A DNA stretch of 33,589 nt from Phreatobacter sp. (lineage in GTDB: Bacteria; Pseudomonadota; Alphaproteobacteria; Rhizobiales; Phreatobacteraceae). Below, one piece after another: positions 16,619 through 27,004 of the stretch (position 1 is its first letter; each line of letters opens with the position of its first letter). Both the position numbers and the translations under genes were made by a program. The stretch lies in the NCBI GenBank assembly GCA_019749835.1, contig JAIEPJ010000167.1, positions 1-33,589 on the forward strand, given 5' to 3'. Below the pieces are notes generated by a model. That model saw only the letters and a list, made by a program, of their open reading frames with translations, ran no database searches and was not told where the DNA came from.

Positions 16619-18982
16619 ATGACAGTCACCGCACTCGGTGCCGCCGTTCGGCGCAAGGAAGACCACCGCTTCATCACCGGCAAGGGCCAGTATACCGACG
16701 ATATCAACCGCCCCGGCCAGGCGCAGGCCTATTTCCTGCGTTCGCCGCATGCCCATGCCACCTTGAAGAAGATCGACATCGCCAAGGCGAAGGCCATGCC
16801 CGGCGTGGTGGCGATCTATACCGGCGAGGATGTCGCCGCGGACAAGGTCGGCGGACTGATCTGCGGCTGGATGATCCATTCGAAGGACGGCACGCCGATG
16901 CGCGCCGGACCCCACCCGATCCTCGCCCAGGGCAAGGTGCGCTATGTCGGCGACCACGTCGCCGTGGTGATCGCCGAGACGCTGTCGCAGGCCAAGGATG
17001 CCGCGGAAGCCATCGTGGTCGATTACGGCGTGCTGCCGGCCAATGCCGACACGTCCAAGGCCCAGAAGGCTCCGGAGGTTCATTCCGAGGCGCCGAACAA
17101 TACGGTCTATGACTGGCACATCGGCGACAAGGCGGCGACGGAAGCCGCCTTCAAGGCGGCCAAGCACGTCACGACCCTGGAGATCGTCAACAACCGCCTG
17201 GTGCCCAACGCCATGGAGCCGCGCGCGGCGGTCGGTGAGTATGATGCCGGCAACGACGCGCTGACGCTCTACACGACGAGCCAGAACCCGCATGTGGCGC
17301 GCCTGGTGCTCTCGGCCTTCATCGGCATTGCGCCCGAGCACAAACTGCGGGTCATCGCGCCCGATGTCGGTGGCGGTTTCGGCTCGAAGATCTTCATCTA
17401 TGCCGAGGAGACGGTCTGCGTCTGGGCCGCGCGCAAGTGCGGACGTCCGGTGAAGTGGACGGCGGACCGCACCGAGGAGTTCCTCTGCGTCGCCCATGGC
17501 CGCGACCATGTCACGCATGCCGAACTCGCGACCGATGCCGAGGGCAAGATCACCGGCCTCAGGGTCAAGACCATCGCCAATATGGGCGCCTATCTCTCGA
17601 CATTCGCATCGTCGGTGCCGACCTATCTCTATGCGACGCTGCTGTCGGGCCAGTATGCCATCCCGAACATCTATGCCGAGGTGGATGCGGTCTATACCAA
17701 CACCGCGCCGGTGGACGCCTATCGCGGCGCCGGGCGCCCCGAGGCGACCTTCGTCGTCGAGCGCCTGGTGGAGGCGGCAGCGCGCGAGATCGGCATGGAT
17801 CCGGCGGCGTTCCGGCGGCGGAACTTCGTCACGAAGTTCCCGCACCAGACGCCGGTGATCATGATGTACGACTGCGGCGACTACAAAGCCTCGCTCGTCA
17901 AGGCCATGGAGATGGCCGACGTGAAGGGCTTCGGCAAGCGCCGCCGCGAGGCGGCCAAGCGCGGCAAGCTGCGTGGACTCGGCTATTCCACCTATATCGA
18001 GGCCTGCGGCATCGCCCCGTCCCAGGCCGTCGGCTCGCTCGGCGCCGGTGTCGGCCTGTGGGAATCGGCCGAGGTCAGGGTCAATCCGGTTGGTACCGTT
18101 GAGGTCCTGACCGGCTCGCACAGCCATGGCCAGGGCCATGAGACGACCTTCGCGCAGCTCGTCTCCTCGCGCCTCGGCATTTCCATCGACAATGTGTCCA
18201 TCGTCCATGGCGACACCGACAAGGTGCAGTTCGGCATGGGCACCTACGGCTCGCGCTCCGGTGCTGTCGGCATGTCGGCGATCTCCAAGGCTCTCGACAA
18301 GATCGAGGCCAAGGCGAAGAAGGTGGCATCCCATGTGCTGGAGGCGGCGGAGGCCGACATCGACTTCAAGGACGGCAAGTTCACCGTGAAGGGCACCGAC
18401 AAGTCGGTGGATTTCGGCACGGTGGCGCTCAACGCCTATATCGCCCACAAGTTCAATCCGCAGGAACTGGAGCCCGGCCTGAAGGAGGGATCGTTCTACG
18501 ATCCGACCAACTTCACCTTCCCGGCCGGCTGCCACATCTGCGAGATCGAGGTGGACCAGGAGACCGGCGTCGCAACCATCGCCAAATGGACTGCGGTCGA
18601 CGATTTCGGCAATGTCATCAACCCGATGATCGTCGAGGGCCAGGTCCATGGCGGCATCGCCCAGGGTGTCGGCCAGGCGCTGCTGGAAGGGGCGATCTAC
18701 AACAAGGACGGACAGCTCGTGACGGCCTCCTTCATGGATTACGCCATGCCGCGGGCCCATGACCTGCCGTCCTTCGACGTCGGCATGACCGTGACGCCAT
18801 GCCCGTCCAACCCGCTCGGCATCAAGGGCTGCGGCGAGGCCGGCGCCATCGCCGCACCCGCCGCCGTCATCAATGCGCTGACCGACGCGCTGGGAACCGA
18901 GGAGGTGCCGATGCCGGCGACGCCCCAGGCCCTGTGGACGGTCATCCAGAAACAGTCCCGCGCCGCGATCGCGGCCGAGTAA
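16619..18982 (+). CDS. coxL: Molybdenum hydroxylase large subunit, form II CoxL type
   Basis: A 787-residue catalytic subunit binding the molybdopterin cytosine dinucleotide cofactor. Seen: N-terminal [29 protein letters not shown] at about 249-258, the active-site loop [10 protein letters not shown] at 367-376 (17717-17746), [11 protein letters not shown] and the C-terminal GCGEAGAI with the probable catalytic Glu740. Known: true CO dehydrogenases (form I) have AYxCSFR, whose cysteine joins the Cu-S-Mo centre; form II proteins have AYRGAGR and no such cysteine. So this is form II, whose substrate is unsettled; CO oxidation should not be assumed. It follows coxS by 64 bp and precedes coxM by 18 bp. 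Confidence 0.94.
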   Translation: MTVTALGAAVRRKEDHRFITGKGQYTDDINRPGQAQAYFLRSPHAHATLKKIDIAKAKAMPGVVAIYTGEDVAADKVGGLICGWMIHSKDGTPMRAGPHPILAQGKVRYVGDHVAVVIAETLSQAKDAAEAIVVDYGVLPANADTSKAQKAPEVHSEAPNNTVYDWHIGDKAATEAAFKAAKHVTTLEIVNNRLVPNAMEPRAAVGEYDAGNDALTLYTTSQNPHVARLVLSAFIGIAPEHKLRVIAPDVGGGFGSKIFIYAEETVCVWAARKCGRPVKWTADRTEEFLCVAHGRDHVTHAELATDAEGKITGLRVKTIANMGAYLSTFASSVPTYLYATLLSGQYAIPNIYAEVDAVYTNTAPVDAYRGAGRPEATFVVERLVEAAAREIGMDPAAFRRRNFVTKFPHQTPVIMMYDCGDYKASLVKAMEMADVKGFGKRRREAAKRGKLRGLGYSTYIEACGIAPSQAVGSLGAGVGLWESAEVRVNPVGTVEVLTGSHSHGQGHETTFAQLVSSRLGISIDNVSIVHGDTDKVQFGMGTYGSRSGAVGMSAISKALDKIEAKAKKVASHVLEAAEADIDFKDGKFTVKGTDKSVDFGTVALNAYIAHKFNPQELEPGLKEGSFYDPTNFTFPAGCHICEIEVDQETGVATIAKWTAVDDFGNVINPMIVEGQVHGGIAQGVGQALLEGAIYNKDGQLVTASFMDYAMPRAHDLPSFDVGMTVTPCPSNPLGIKGCGEAGAIAAPAAVINALTDALGTEEVPMPATPQALWTVIQKQSRAAIAAE

Positions 18983-19000
18983 GGTTCGAAAGAGGTCATC

Positions 19001-19798
19001 ATGTATCCTTTCAAGTACCAGAAGGCCGCAACCGTCCGCGGCGCCGTCTCGCTCCTCGGCAAGGCCGAGGATCCCAAGCTGCTGGCCGGTGGCCATACGC
19101 TGATCCCGACCATGAAGCAGCGACTCGCCAGCCCGAAGACGCTGATCGACCTGTCGGGCGCCGGCCTGTCGGGGATCGAGCAGAAGGGCCGCAACATCGT
19201 CATCGGTGCCATGACCACCCATGCGGAGGTCGCCGCCTCGGCGATCGTCCAGCAGGCGATCCCGGCGCTCGCCCGGCTCGCCGCCCATATCGGCGATCCC
19301 CATGTCCGCCATCGCGGCACGATCGGCGGTTCGGTCGCCAACAATGACCCGGCGGCCGACTATCCCGCGGCGCTCATGGCGCTGGGGGCTACCGTCCATA
19401 CCAGCAAGCGCAAGATCCCGGCGGAGGAGTTCTTCGCCGGCATGTTCGCCACCGCCCTCGACGAGGACGAGGTGATCACCAAGATCGCCTTCCCGGTGCC
19501 GGCCAAGGCCGCCTATGTGAAGTTCCCCAATCCGGCCTCGCGCTATGCCATCGTCGGCGTCTTCGTCGCCAAGAAGGGCAGCCAGGTGAAGGTCGCCGTG
19601 ACCGGCGCCGGATCGGGCGGGGTCTTCCGCCACACGGCGATGGAGGAGGCGCTGGCCAAGCGCTTCAACCCGAAATCGCTGGAGGGCGTCGCCACGCCCG
19701 CCGCCGATCTCAACGGCGACATCCACGCCTCGGCGGACTATCGCGCCCATCTCGTCGGCGTCATCGCCAAGCGCGCCGTCGCCGCTGCCATCGCCTGA
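19001..19798 (+). CDS. coxM: Molybdenum hydroxylase FAD-binding medium subunit (CoxM type)
   Basis: A 265-residue flavoprotein subunit that passes electrons from the iron-sulphur subunit to quinone or another acceptor. Seen: the N-terminal FAD motif AGGHTLIP (29-36), the second FAD motif [17 protein letters not shown] (107-123), and a C-terminal CO_deh_flav_C-like part with [12 protein letters not shown]. It has no own promoter space and is followed by a terminator, so S-L-M forms one transcript. Confidence 0.95.
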   Translation: MYPFKYQKAATVRGAVSLLGKAEDPKLLAGGHTLIPTMKQRLASPKTLIDLSGAGLSGIEQKGRNIVIGAMTTHAEVAASAIVQQAIPALARLAAHIGDPHVRHRGTIGGSVANNDPAADYPAALMALGATVHTSKRKIPAEEFFAGMFATALDEDEVITKIAFPVPAKAAYVKFPNPASRYAIVGVFVAKKGSQVKVAVTGAGSGGVFRHTAMEEALAKRFNPKSLEGVATPAADLNGDIHASADYRAHLVGVIAKRAVAAAIA

Positions 19799-19824
19799 GC
19801 GCAGCGATCATTGCAAACAAGTGG

Positions 19825-19861
19825 AGGGCCGGGCGCGAAAGCACCGGCCCTTCGCCTTTTT
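19825..19861 (+). terminator. Intrinsic terminator after coxSLM
   Basis: AGGGCCGG (19825-19832) pairs with CCGGCCCT (19844-19851) over an 11-base loop; five T follow at 19857-19861 after a five-base gap. It lies 27 bp after coxM and marks the end of the coxSLM transcript. Confidence 0.7.
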
Positions 19862-19891
19862 CGACTCTGGTTGCGATCCGGCGTGGCCGGT

Positions 19892-20269
19892 TCAGCCCGC
19901 ATCCGGCGCGATGCGGCGGACCTGCAGGACTTCGATCATCTCGTCGTTCTTGCGATAGGACACGCAGCGCAACGATCCGAGCGGGCCGGGGACATGGGGG
20001 TCGTGGGCGTGGTTGTGGTCGAGCAGCAGCAGGCATTGCTCGGGGCGCTCGACCACCCGAAGGGTGCGCCAGCCGCGCGACAGTTCCGGGTTGGCGGTGA
20101 TGTATTCCAGGCGGACGACATCGGGACGCTTCGGATCGATCATCCGGCGCACGCTGCCGGTCATGAGCGACGCCTCGCCCGGGAAGAACACGAACAGCGC
20201 GATGACCATGCCGCCGATGGCGACGAGCAGCGTGGTCAGGAACGTGTTGTCGCGCATTTGCGGGCCCAT
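19892..20269 (-). CDS. Unknown single-span membrane protein
   Basis: A 125-residue protein I do not recognise. Seen: a short N-terminus (MRDNTF), one membrane helix TFLTTLLVAIGGMVIALFVF (about 10-30), then a soluble part with SVRRMIDPKRPDVVRLEYI, CLLLLDHNHAHDP and SLRCVSYRKNDEMIEVLQV. The two cysteines and the DHNHAHD stretch might bind metal, but this is a guess. It could start at GTG 20278 or ATG 20269, or at the ATG 4 codons further in; none has a clear ribosome site. It lies opposite to the cox genes, between coxM and the DUF3108 gene. The 205-bp gap upstream is unusually AT-rich for the window and probably holds divergent promoters. Confidence 0.7.
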   Translation of the reverse strand: MGPQMRDNTFLTTLLVAIGGMVIALFVFFPGEASLMTGSVRRMIDPKRPDVVRLEYITANPELSRGWRTLRVVERPEQCLLLLDHNHAHDPHVPGPLGSLRCVSYRKNDEMIEVLQVRRIAPDAG

Positions 20270-20474
20270 GGCTGACACGGGTGGTGAGAGCCATTTTTGC
20301 TAACATATGGTTGTTAATGAAAATTCGAATCGAAACCGCGGAAAATGGTTGCATGGCTGAAACGCCGCCGTTCTCGCTGCCATTTTTCCACGTGATGCCG
20401 CAAAATCGCCCCATCCCGCCGCGAACACTGGTGGCAGGGAGGCTGCCCGTTCCGGCCCCCCCGGAGGCCCGCGC

Positions 20475-21302
20475 ATGAAGTCCCCCCTTGCCGTCCTCGC
20501 TGCCGCGATCCTCTCCCTCGGCGCCTCGCCGGCGACCGCGCAGGTGCCGGGCCAGGTGTCCGCCGATTACGCGGTGAGCTTTCTCGGGCTCCCGATCGGC
20601 CGCGGCACGATGGTCTCGACGTCGGACGGGAGGACCTACCGCACCACGCTCGATGCCCGCGTCACCGGAATGGCGGCGATCTTTGCCGGAGGTGCGGGTA
20701 CCGCTACCTCCGTCGGCCAGATCCGCGGCAACGGTCCCGTGCCCTCCAGCTTCACCGTGGAGATCCGCTCGGGTGGCAAGGTCGAGACGATGCGCATGGA
20801 CATGGCCGGCGGCAATGTCACCGGCGTCACCCGTGATCCGGACAAGCCGCCGCATCCGCGCGCGACGCCTGTTCTGCCGGAACATCTGCGCGGCGTCCTG
20901 GACCCGCTCTCGGCCGGCATCTTCGTCGCCGGCGGGACCGGTCCGGTGGCCGGTGCCGCGGCCTGTGAGCGCCGGACGCCGGTCTATGGCGGGCGGGAGC
21001 GTTTCGACCTCATCTATTCCTTCGTCGAGACCCGGCAGGTCGAGATTGGCGGCTACAAGGGTGAGGCGGCGGTCTGCCGCGTGCGGTTCGAGCCGATCGC
21101 CGGCTACCGGCCCGACCGTAACGATATCCAGAACGCGCGCGAGCGCTCCGCCGAGGTGATTCTCGTTCCGGTGCGCGGCACGCGGAACCTGCTGCCGGCG
21201 AGGATCGCGCTCTCGACCGGCTATGGCACCGGAATTGCGCAGGCGACGCGGCTCGCCCTCGACCCGGGCCCGCCGACGGCACGGCGCGCCTCCGCGGATT
21301 GA
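20475..21302 (+). CDS. DUF3108-like exported protein
   Basis: A 275-residue exported protein resembling the DUF3108 family. Seen: a signal peptide (MKSPLAVLAAAILSLGASP) with cleavage near TAQ-V at about residue 23, then SADYAVSFLGLPIGRGTM, the repeated strand pattern of the family, RMDMAGGNVTGV, VLDPLSAGIFVAGG and ERFDLIYSF. The C-terminal RIALSTGYGTGIAQATRL is also typical. Its function is unknown; such proteins are periplasmic or outer-membrane associated in alphaproteobacteria. It ends 56 bp before coxD and may be transcribed with it, but nothing shows a functional link. Confidence 0.82.
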   Translation: MKSPLAVLAAAILSLGASPATAQVPGQVSADYAVSFLGLPIGRGTMVSTSDGRTYRTTLDARVTGMAAIFAGGAGTATSVGQIRGNGPVPSSFTVEIRSGGKVETMRMDMAGGNVTGVTRDPDKPPHPRATPVLPEHLRGVLDPLSAGIFVAGGTGPVAGAAACERRTPVYGGRERFDLIYSFVETRQVEIGGYKGEAAVCRVRFEPIAGYRPDRNDIQNARERSAEVILVPVRGTRNLLPARIALSTGYGTGIAQATRLALDPGPPTARRASAD

Positions 21303-21358
21303 GGTTCTCGACGGCATGCCGGCTGCGCTATGGTTCGCCATCCAGCCGGAGTGCCTTC

Positions 21359-22276
<918 letters not shown>

Positions 22277-22280
22277 GGCC

Positions 22281-22778
22281 ATGGCCGCTCTCGCCCTCAT
22301 CTCCGAGCCCGGCCGCCGGCCCTGGCTGAAGGCTGTCGTCATCGGCGCCGCATTGCTGCTCGCACCACTGGTCTGGTGGACGGTGCTGGCGCTCGCCGGG
22401 ACGCGCGTGCCGGTGCCGGTGCCCTCCGGCCTGTCGACGGCGCTGATCGTCGTGGCGGCGCTTGTCATCGCGCCGCTGCTGGAGACCGCGGTGCTCGCGC
22501 TGCTGCACTGGCTGACCATCATGCGGATCGGCTTGCCCCGCGCCGTCTTCACGGGGGTGGCGGTGCTGGCGGCGGTGCTCGCGCACCTGCCGCTGACCCT
22601 GGTGCGCACACCGATCACGGTGGCGATCTTCCTCGTCTTCGCATGGCAATATGCCGGCTGGCATGCGGCGCGCGGCTGGCGCGTCGCCTTTCTCGGCACG
22701 GCGCTCGCCCATGCCACCTACAATGCCGGGTCTCTCGCGCTCGCACCGCTCTGGGCCTTCCTGCTGAGGCCGGCCTGA
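22281..22778 (+). CDS. Membrane protein with degenerate CPBP (CAAX protease-like) signature
   Basis: A 165-residue inner-membrane protein with about four or five hydrophobic segments. Seen: ALVIAPLLETAVLALLHW (E68), VLAHLPLT (H102) and ALAHATYNAGSL (H144, N148). These sit in the order of the three CPBP/Abi protease motifs (EExxxR, FxxxH, HxxxN), but the first motif keeps only one Glu and lacks the Arg, so it is either a divergent member or an inactive one. It begins 4 bp after coxD and its stop overlaps the coxE start (TGATG), so it is translated together with coxE. Its role in cox maturation is unknown. Confidence 0.8.
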   Translation: MAALALISEPGRRPWLKAVVIGAALLLAPLVWWTVLALAGTRVPVPVPSGLSTALIVVAALVIAPLLETAVLALLHWLTIMRIGLPRAVFTGVAVLAAVLAHLPLTLVRTPITVAIFLVFAWQYAGWHAARGWRVAFLGTALAHATYNAGSLALAPLWAFLLRPA

Positions 22779-23968
22779 TGGCGAACGCGCTGGCCGAGAA
22801 CATCGCCCATTTCGCCCGTGCGCTGCGCACGGCCGGGATGCCCGTCGGCCCCGGAACGGTGCTCGATGCGGTGGCGGCGGTGGAGGCGGCGGGCATCGGC
22901 TCGCGCGATGACTTCTACTGGACGCTGCACGCGGTCTTCGTGACGAAGCACGAGCAGTCCCTGCTGTTCCGCACCGCCTTCGAGATCTTCTGGAAGAAGC
23001 GTCATCTGATGGAGAAGCTGCTCTCCATCCTCATGCCGGTGGCGCCGGCCGCGCCGGGCAAGCCCGATCCGGTGTCGCTGCGTCTCCAGGAGGCCTTCTT
23101 CAAGCAGGCCGAGAGCGTGCCGGTGGAGAAGCCGGAGATCGAGGTCGATGCGAGCCTGACGGTTTCCGACATCGAGGTGCTGCAGAAGAAGGATTTCGCG
23201 CAGATGACCGCCGCCGAGATCGCCGAGGCCAACCGCAAGGTGGCGGCCCTGGTGCTTCCGGACGATGCCGTCGTGACGCGCCGCCTGGCGCCCGATCCCC
23301 GCGGACGGCGGATCGACCTCAGGCGCACCCTGCGCCAGTCGATCGGGGAGGGGGGCGGCATCATCGATCTCGCCCGCCGCGGCCCGAAGACGAAGCATCC
23401 GCCGCTGGTGGTGCTCTGTGACATTTCCGGGTCGATGAACCAGTACACCCGGGTCATCCTGCATTTCGTCCACGCGCTGATGGAGAACCGCCGCAACGTC
23501 CACGCCTTCACCTTCGGCACGCGGCTGACCAACATCACCCGCATGCTCAAGGCGAAGGACCCGGACGAGGCGCTCGCGGCCTGCTCGGCGGCGGTCGAGG
23601 ACTGGTCGGGCGGTACGCGAATCGCGCCCTCGCTGGCGGCCTTCAACAAGGTCTGGTCGCGACGGGTGCTGTCGGGCGGGGCGGTCGTCCTTCTGGTGAC
23701 CGACGGGCTCGAGCGCGACGGCACGGCCGATCTCGCCCGCGCCGCCGACCGGCTGCATCGCTCCTGCCGCCGGCTCGTCTGGCTCAACCCGCTGCTGCGC
23801 TTCGACGGGTTCGAGGCCCGTGCCCAGGGCATCCGCGCGCTGCTGCCCCATGTCGACGAGTTCCGCACCATCCACAATGTGGCGGCGGTGGCTGAACTCG
23901 TGGCTGCGCTGGACGCGCGCCGGCCGGACCGGACGCATGATCCGCGGCGGTGGATGAAGGCGCTGTAG
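22778..23968 (+). CDS. coxE: VWA domain protein CoxE
   Basis: A 396-residue protein with a C-terminal von Willebrand factor A domain, partner of the MoxR-type CoxD. Seen: an N-terminal helical part (ENIAHFARALRTAGMPVGPG, then FYWTLHAVFVTKHEQ), a central RRLAPDPRGRRIDLRRTLRQ block found in CoxE proteins, and the VWA metal site VVLCDISGSM (D215, S217, S219) with a later VLLVTDGLERDG. No signal peptide, so cytoplasmic. Start ATG 22778 lies in a TGATG overlap with the preceding membrane-protein gene. Known: MoxR-VWA pairs act as chaperone systems for metal-centre assembly. Confidence 0.94.
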   Translation: MANALAENIAHFARALRTAGMPVGPGTVLDAVAAVEAAGIGSRDDFYWTLHAVFVTKHEQSLLFRTAFEIFWKKRHLMEKLLSILMPVAPAAPGKPDPVSLRLQEAFFKQAESVPVEKPEIEVDASLTVSDIEVLQKKDFAQMTAAEIAEANRKVAALVLPDDAVVTRRLAPDPRGRRIDLRRTLRQSIGEGGGIIDLARRGPKTKHPPLVVLCDISGSMNQYTRVILHFVHALMENRRNVHAFTFGTRLTNITRMLKAKDPDEALAACSAAVEDWSGGTRIAPSLAAFNKVWSRRVLSGGAVVLLVTDGLERDGTADLARAADRLHRSCRRLVWLNPLLRFDGFEARAQGIRALLPHVDEFRTIHNVAAVAELVAALDARRPDRTHDPRRWMKAL

Positions 23969-23994
23969 GGGGCGGGCGCGCTGCACCACTGAAG

Positions 23995-24066
23995 TGCGTC
24001 CTTCGAGGCTCGCCACTGGACGATGCTGAAGCATCGCCGGGGCTCGCACCTCAGGATGAGGAGGGC
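23995..24066 (+). repeat. Dispersed intergenic repeat, left copy
   Basis: Begins TGCGTCCTTCGAGGCTCG and ends GCTCGCACCTCAGGATGAG; the middle holds CGATGCT-ga-AGCATCG, a perfect hairpin (24021-24036). From memory, this end pattern is that of a short repeat common between genes in Rhizobiales genomes. It is the mirror of the copy at 24132-24185. Confidence 0.75.
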
Positions 24067-24131
24067 GGTGGGCTGCATCGGCGTTCGACGACGCCTGCCA
24101 TGCCGCTCGCCAGAGACCGTGGTGCAAGGCA

Positions 24132-24185
24132 CCATCTTCCTGATCCTGAGGTGCGAGGGCTGAGGCCCGAGGCTCGAAGGACGCA
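24132..24185 (-). repeat. Dispersed intergenic repeat, right copy (inverted)
   Basis: On the minus strand it begins TGCGTCCTTCGAGCCTCG and runs to CCTCGCACCTCAGGATCAGG, matching both ends of the copy at 23995-24066 but with a shorter and different centre. Together the two copies can fold into a large stem in RNA. It starts 116 bp before the next gene. Confidence 0.75.
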
Positions 24186-24300
24186 TTTCGCCCATGCCAT
24201 CGAACCGGTTCCGAAAGACGCAGGCGCAGCCTGCCCTTGCGCCGCGCCGCCGTTCATCCGATGTCTTGGAACACAGGGAAACTGTCCGAGGAGATCCGCC

Positions 24301-24623
<323 letters not shown>

Positions 24624-24624
<1 letters not shown>

Positions 24625-25301
24625 TGCGCCTCGCACTCCTCTCCGCGCTCAACGCGGCCCGTTCCGACAGGCGCGCCGCCGTCCTCGTCACCGATCTCGA
24701 CGGTGGTGCGGCCCGCCTCGTCACGGCGGAGACCCTCGCCGGTGATCCGCTGGAGGAGGCGATCCGCACGGCCCTGCGCACGGGGCGCAGCGGTATCGTG
24801 GAGGGGACGCGTGCCTTCCTGACCGTCCAGGTGCCGCCGGCGCGGATGGTCGTCATCGGCGCCGTCCATATCAGCCAGGCGCTGGTGCCGATGGCGCGGA
24901 TGATCGGATACGATCCCGTCATCGTCGATCCGCGCACGGCTTTCGCCACGCCCGAGCGCTTCCCCGGCGTGACGGTTCTGGCGCAATGGCCGGACGAGGC
25001 GCTGCCCGGCCTCAAGGTCGACCGCTACACCGCCTTCATCGCGCTGACCCACGATCCGAAGATCGACGATCCCGCGCTGATGCACGCCTTCGAGAAGGAC
25101 TGCTTCTATATCGGCGCGCTCGGCTCGCGGAAGACCCATGCCCGCCGCGTCGAGCGCCTGGGCGCCAACGGCGCGTCGCCGGAGGCGCTGGCCCGCATCA
25201 AGGCGCCGGTCGGCCTCGCCATCGGCGCCATAACCCCGGCAGAGATCGCCGTGTCGATCCTCGCCGAGGTGACGCAGGCCTGGCGGCAGGGCATCGCGTG
25301 A
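24624..25301 (+). CDS. XdhC/CoxF family protein, Rossmann-domain gene
   Basis: A 225-residue protein with the C-terminal Rossmann domain of XdhC. Seen: a short N-terminal part (residues 1-70), then MVVIGAVHISQALVPMAR (75-92; GxxxxxxAL pattern), VIVDPR, AFIALTHDPKIDDPAL, GALGSRKTHARR (164-175) and IGAITPAEIAVSI. The histidine and the GSRKTHARR block are hallmarks. It is translationally coupled to the N-terminal-domain gene by TGATG, so the two halves very likely form one complex. Together they should serve the coxSLM enzyme. Confidence 0.92.
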
Positions 25302-25334
25302 GATCGGCCCGGGCGCACGGCTAGGAGACGGCAG

Positions 25335-26942
25335 ATGCGGTTCGGTCCCGTGCCCTTGGACGAAGCGCTTGGCGGCATCGTCGCGCATGCCGTGCGCCGG
25401 GACGGCCTGCTCCTGAAGAAGGGCACCCGGATCGGGGCGGCGGAAATTGCGGCACTGGCCGCTGCCGGCCTCGACAGCGTGACCGTGGCGCTGGCCGAGC
25501 CGGGCGATGTCGGCGAGGACGAGGCGGCCGCGCGCATTGCGGCGGCGGTGGCCGGTACCGGTCTGCGCATCGACCCGGCCTTTACCGGCCGCGCCAATCT
25601 CTTCGCTGTGGAAGCCGGTGTCTTGGTTGTCGACCGCAGCGGCATCGATCGGATCAATCGCATCGACGAGGCGATCACGTTCGCGACCCTGTCGGCCTTC
25701 GCCGCCGTCGAGGCCGGTGAGATGGTGGCGACGGTCAAGATCATCCCCTATGCGGTGGCGGGCCCCTGCGTCGCCGACGCGATCGCCGCTGGGCCGCTTG
25801 TGCGCGTGGCGCCTTTCGTCCGGCGCCGCATCGCCGTGGTCTCGACCCTTCTGCCGGGGCTCGCCGACAAGGTCGTCGACAAAACCCTCAGGGTCACGGC
25901 CGACCGTCTGGCGCCAGCCGGGGCCCAAATCGTCGCCGACAGACGCATTCCCCACGATGCCGCGGCACTGGCGGCGGTGATCGCCGAACTCCGGCTGCAG
26001 GCCGATCTCATCCTCGTTTTCGGGGCCTCCGCCATCGCCGACCGTCGCGACGTCATCCCGGCCGCGCTGGAGGCGGCGGGCGGCCATGTCGAACATCTCG
26101 GCATGCCGGTCGATCCCGGCAACCTCCTGATGATCGGCGCGCTGGACGGCGTCCCGGTCATCGGCGCACCCGGATGCGCCCGCTCGCCGAAGGAGAACGG
26201 CTTCGACTGGGTGCTGATGCGGCTTCTGGCTGGCCTCGCGGTGACCAAGCAGGACGTGACCGGCATGGGGGTGGGAGGCCTATTGATGGAGATCGTGTCG
26301 CGACCGCAGCCGCGGGCGGGAGACGTCGAGGATTCCCCGGCGCCGCGCATCGCCGCCCTTGTGCTAGCGGCCGGACGCTCGACGCGCATGGGCGGACCGA
26401 ACAAGCTCCTTGCCGAGATCGGCGGCAAGCCGCTGGTGCGTCATGCGGTGGAGGCGGCGTTCGGGGCCGGGCCGGCCGACATTCTCGTCGTCACCGGGCA
26501 TCAGGAGGCGGCCGTGCGCGCGGCATTGTCGGGCCTTCCCGTGCGCTTCGTCCACAATCCCGAATTCGCCGACGGGCTGTCGACCTCGCTCAAGGCGGGT
26601 ATCGCGGCGCTCGGCGAGGCGATCGACGGGGCCGTGGTGCTGCTCGGCGACATGCCGCGCATCTCGCCTGCGCTGGTTGCAAGGCTCGCCGCGGCCTTTG
26701 CCCCCGAGGAGGGCCGCCACATCGTCGTGCCGGTGGCCGACGGGCGCCGCGGCAATCCGGTCCTGTGGGGGCGCCGTTTCTTCCCCGAGCTCATGCGCGT
26801 CACCGGCGACCAGGGCGGTCGGGCGGTTCTGGCCAGTGCGCCCGAGGCCATCGCCGAGGTCTCGGCGGAGCAGGACGACGTCCATCTCGACCTCGATACG
26901 CCCGAGGCGCTGGCCGCCGCCGGTGGTCGACCGGCGTCTTAA
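25335..26942 (+). CDS. Molybdopterin-binding / MobA-MocA-like nucleotidyltransferase fusion
   Basis: A 535-residue fusion. Residues about 1-330 look like a molybdopterin-binding (MoCF) unit: FGPVPLDEALGGIVAHAV, LLLKKGTRIG, IIPYAVAG, LILVFGASAIADRRDVIPAA and PVDPGNLLMIGALDGVPVIG. Residues about 338-535 are a MobA-like NTP-transferase: LVLAAGRSTRMGGPNKLLAE (343-362), VVTGH, VVLLGDMPRISPAL and RGNPVLWGRRFF. Known: MocA-type enzymes join CMP to molybdopterin to give the cytosine dinucleotide cofactor used by CoxL-type enzymes; MobA adds GMP. CMP is the likelier choice here because of the neighbours. AGGAGA precedes the ATG. It closes the cox accessory group. Confidence 0.92.
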   Translation: MRFGPVPLDEALGGIVAHAVRRDGLLLKKGTRIGAAEIAALAAAGLDSVTVALAEPGDVGEDEAAARIAAAVAGTGLRIDPAFTGRANLFAVEAGVLVVDRSGIDRINRIDEAITFATLSAFAAVEAGEMVATVKIIPYAVAGPCVADAIAAGPLVRVAPFVRRRIAVVSTLLPGLADKVVDKTLRVTADRLAPAGAQIVADRRIPHDAAALAAVIAELRLQADLILVFGASAIADRRDVIPAALEAAGGHVEHLGMPVDPGNLLMIGALDGVPVIGAPGCARSPKENGFDWVLMRLLAGLAVTKQDVTGMGVGGLLMEIVSRPQPRAGDVEDSPAPRIAALVLAAGRSTRMGGPNKLLAEIGGKPLVRHAVEAAFGAGPADILVVTGHQEAAVRAALSGLPVRFVHNPEFADGLSTSLKAGIAALGEAIDGAVVLLGDMPRISPALVARLAAAFAPEEGRHIVVPVADGRRGNPVLWGRRFFPELMRVTGDQGGRAVLASAPEAIAEVSAEQDDVHLDLDTPEALAAAGGRPAS

Positions 26943-26972
26943 CCAAGCTGAATGCCGCGGGGCGACTTTGAC

Positions 26973-27004
26973 AAAAAAATCCCCGGGTCGTTGCCGGCCC
27001 GGGG
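26973..27004 (-). terminator. Left-facing intrinsic terminator with no known upstream gene
   Basis: On the minus strand CCCCGGG (27004-26998) pairs with CCCGGGG (26987-26981), extended by three inner pairs to a four-base loop; seven T follow at 26979-26973 after one A. This is a strong terminator for leftward transcription. No left-facing protein gene lies before it, so it may end a small RNA or may act in both directions at the end of the preceding rightward gene (weakly, as no T-run exists on that side). Confidence 0.7.

Larger units (their letters stand above)
23969..24300. other. 332-bp gap between coxE and the XdhC genes
   Basis: No gene is supported here. Most of it is the inverted repeat pair described separately (arms about 23995-24066 and 24132-24185). 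The last bases hold GAGGAGATCC, the ribosome site of the next gene. No clear promoter was seen. Confidence 0.7.

Noticed and set aside
16379-19750. A 1123-codon open frame on the minus strand opposite coxL and coxM
   Set aside because: Low-complexity sequence rich in Arg, Gly, Asp and His, with no domain; it is the antisense shadow of well-conserved cox genes in GC-rich DNA.
20281-20478. A 65-codon open frame upstream of the DUF3108 gene
   Set aside because: No ribosome site and Pro-rich non-family sequence; the stretch reads as an AT-rich promoter region.
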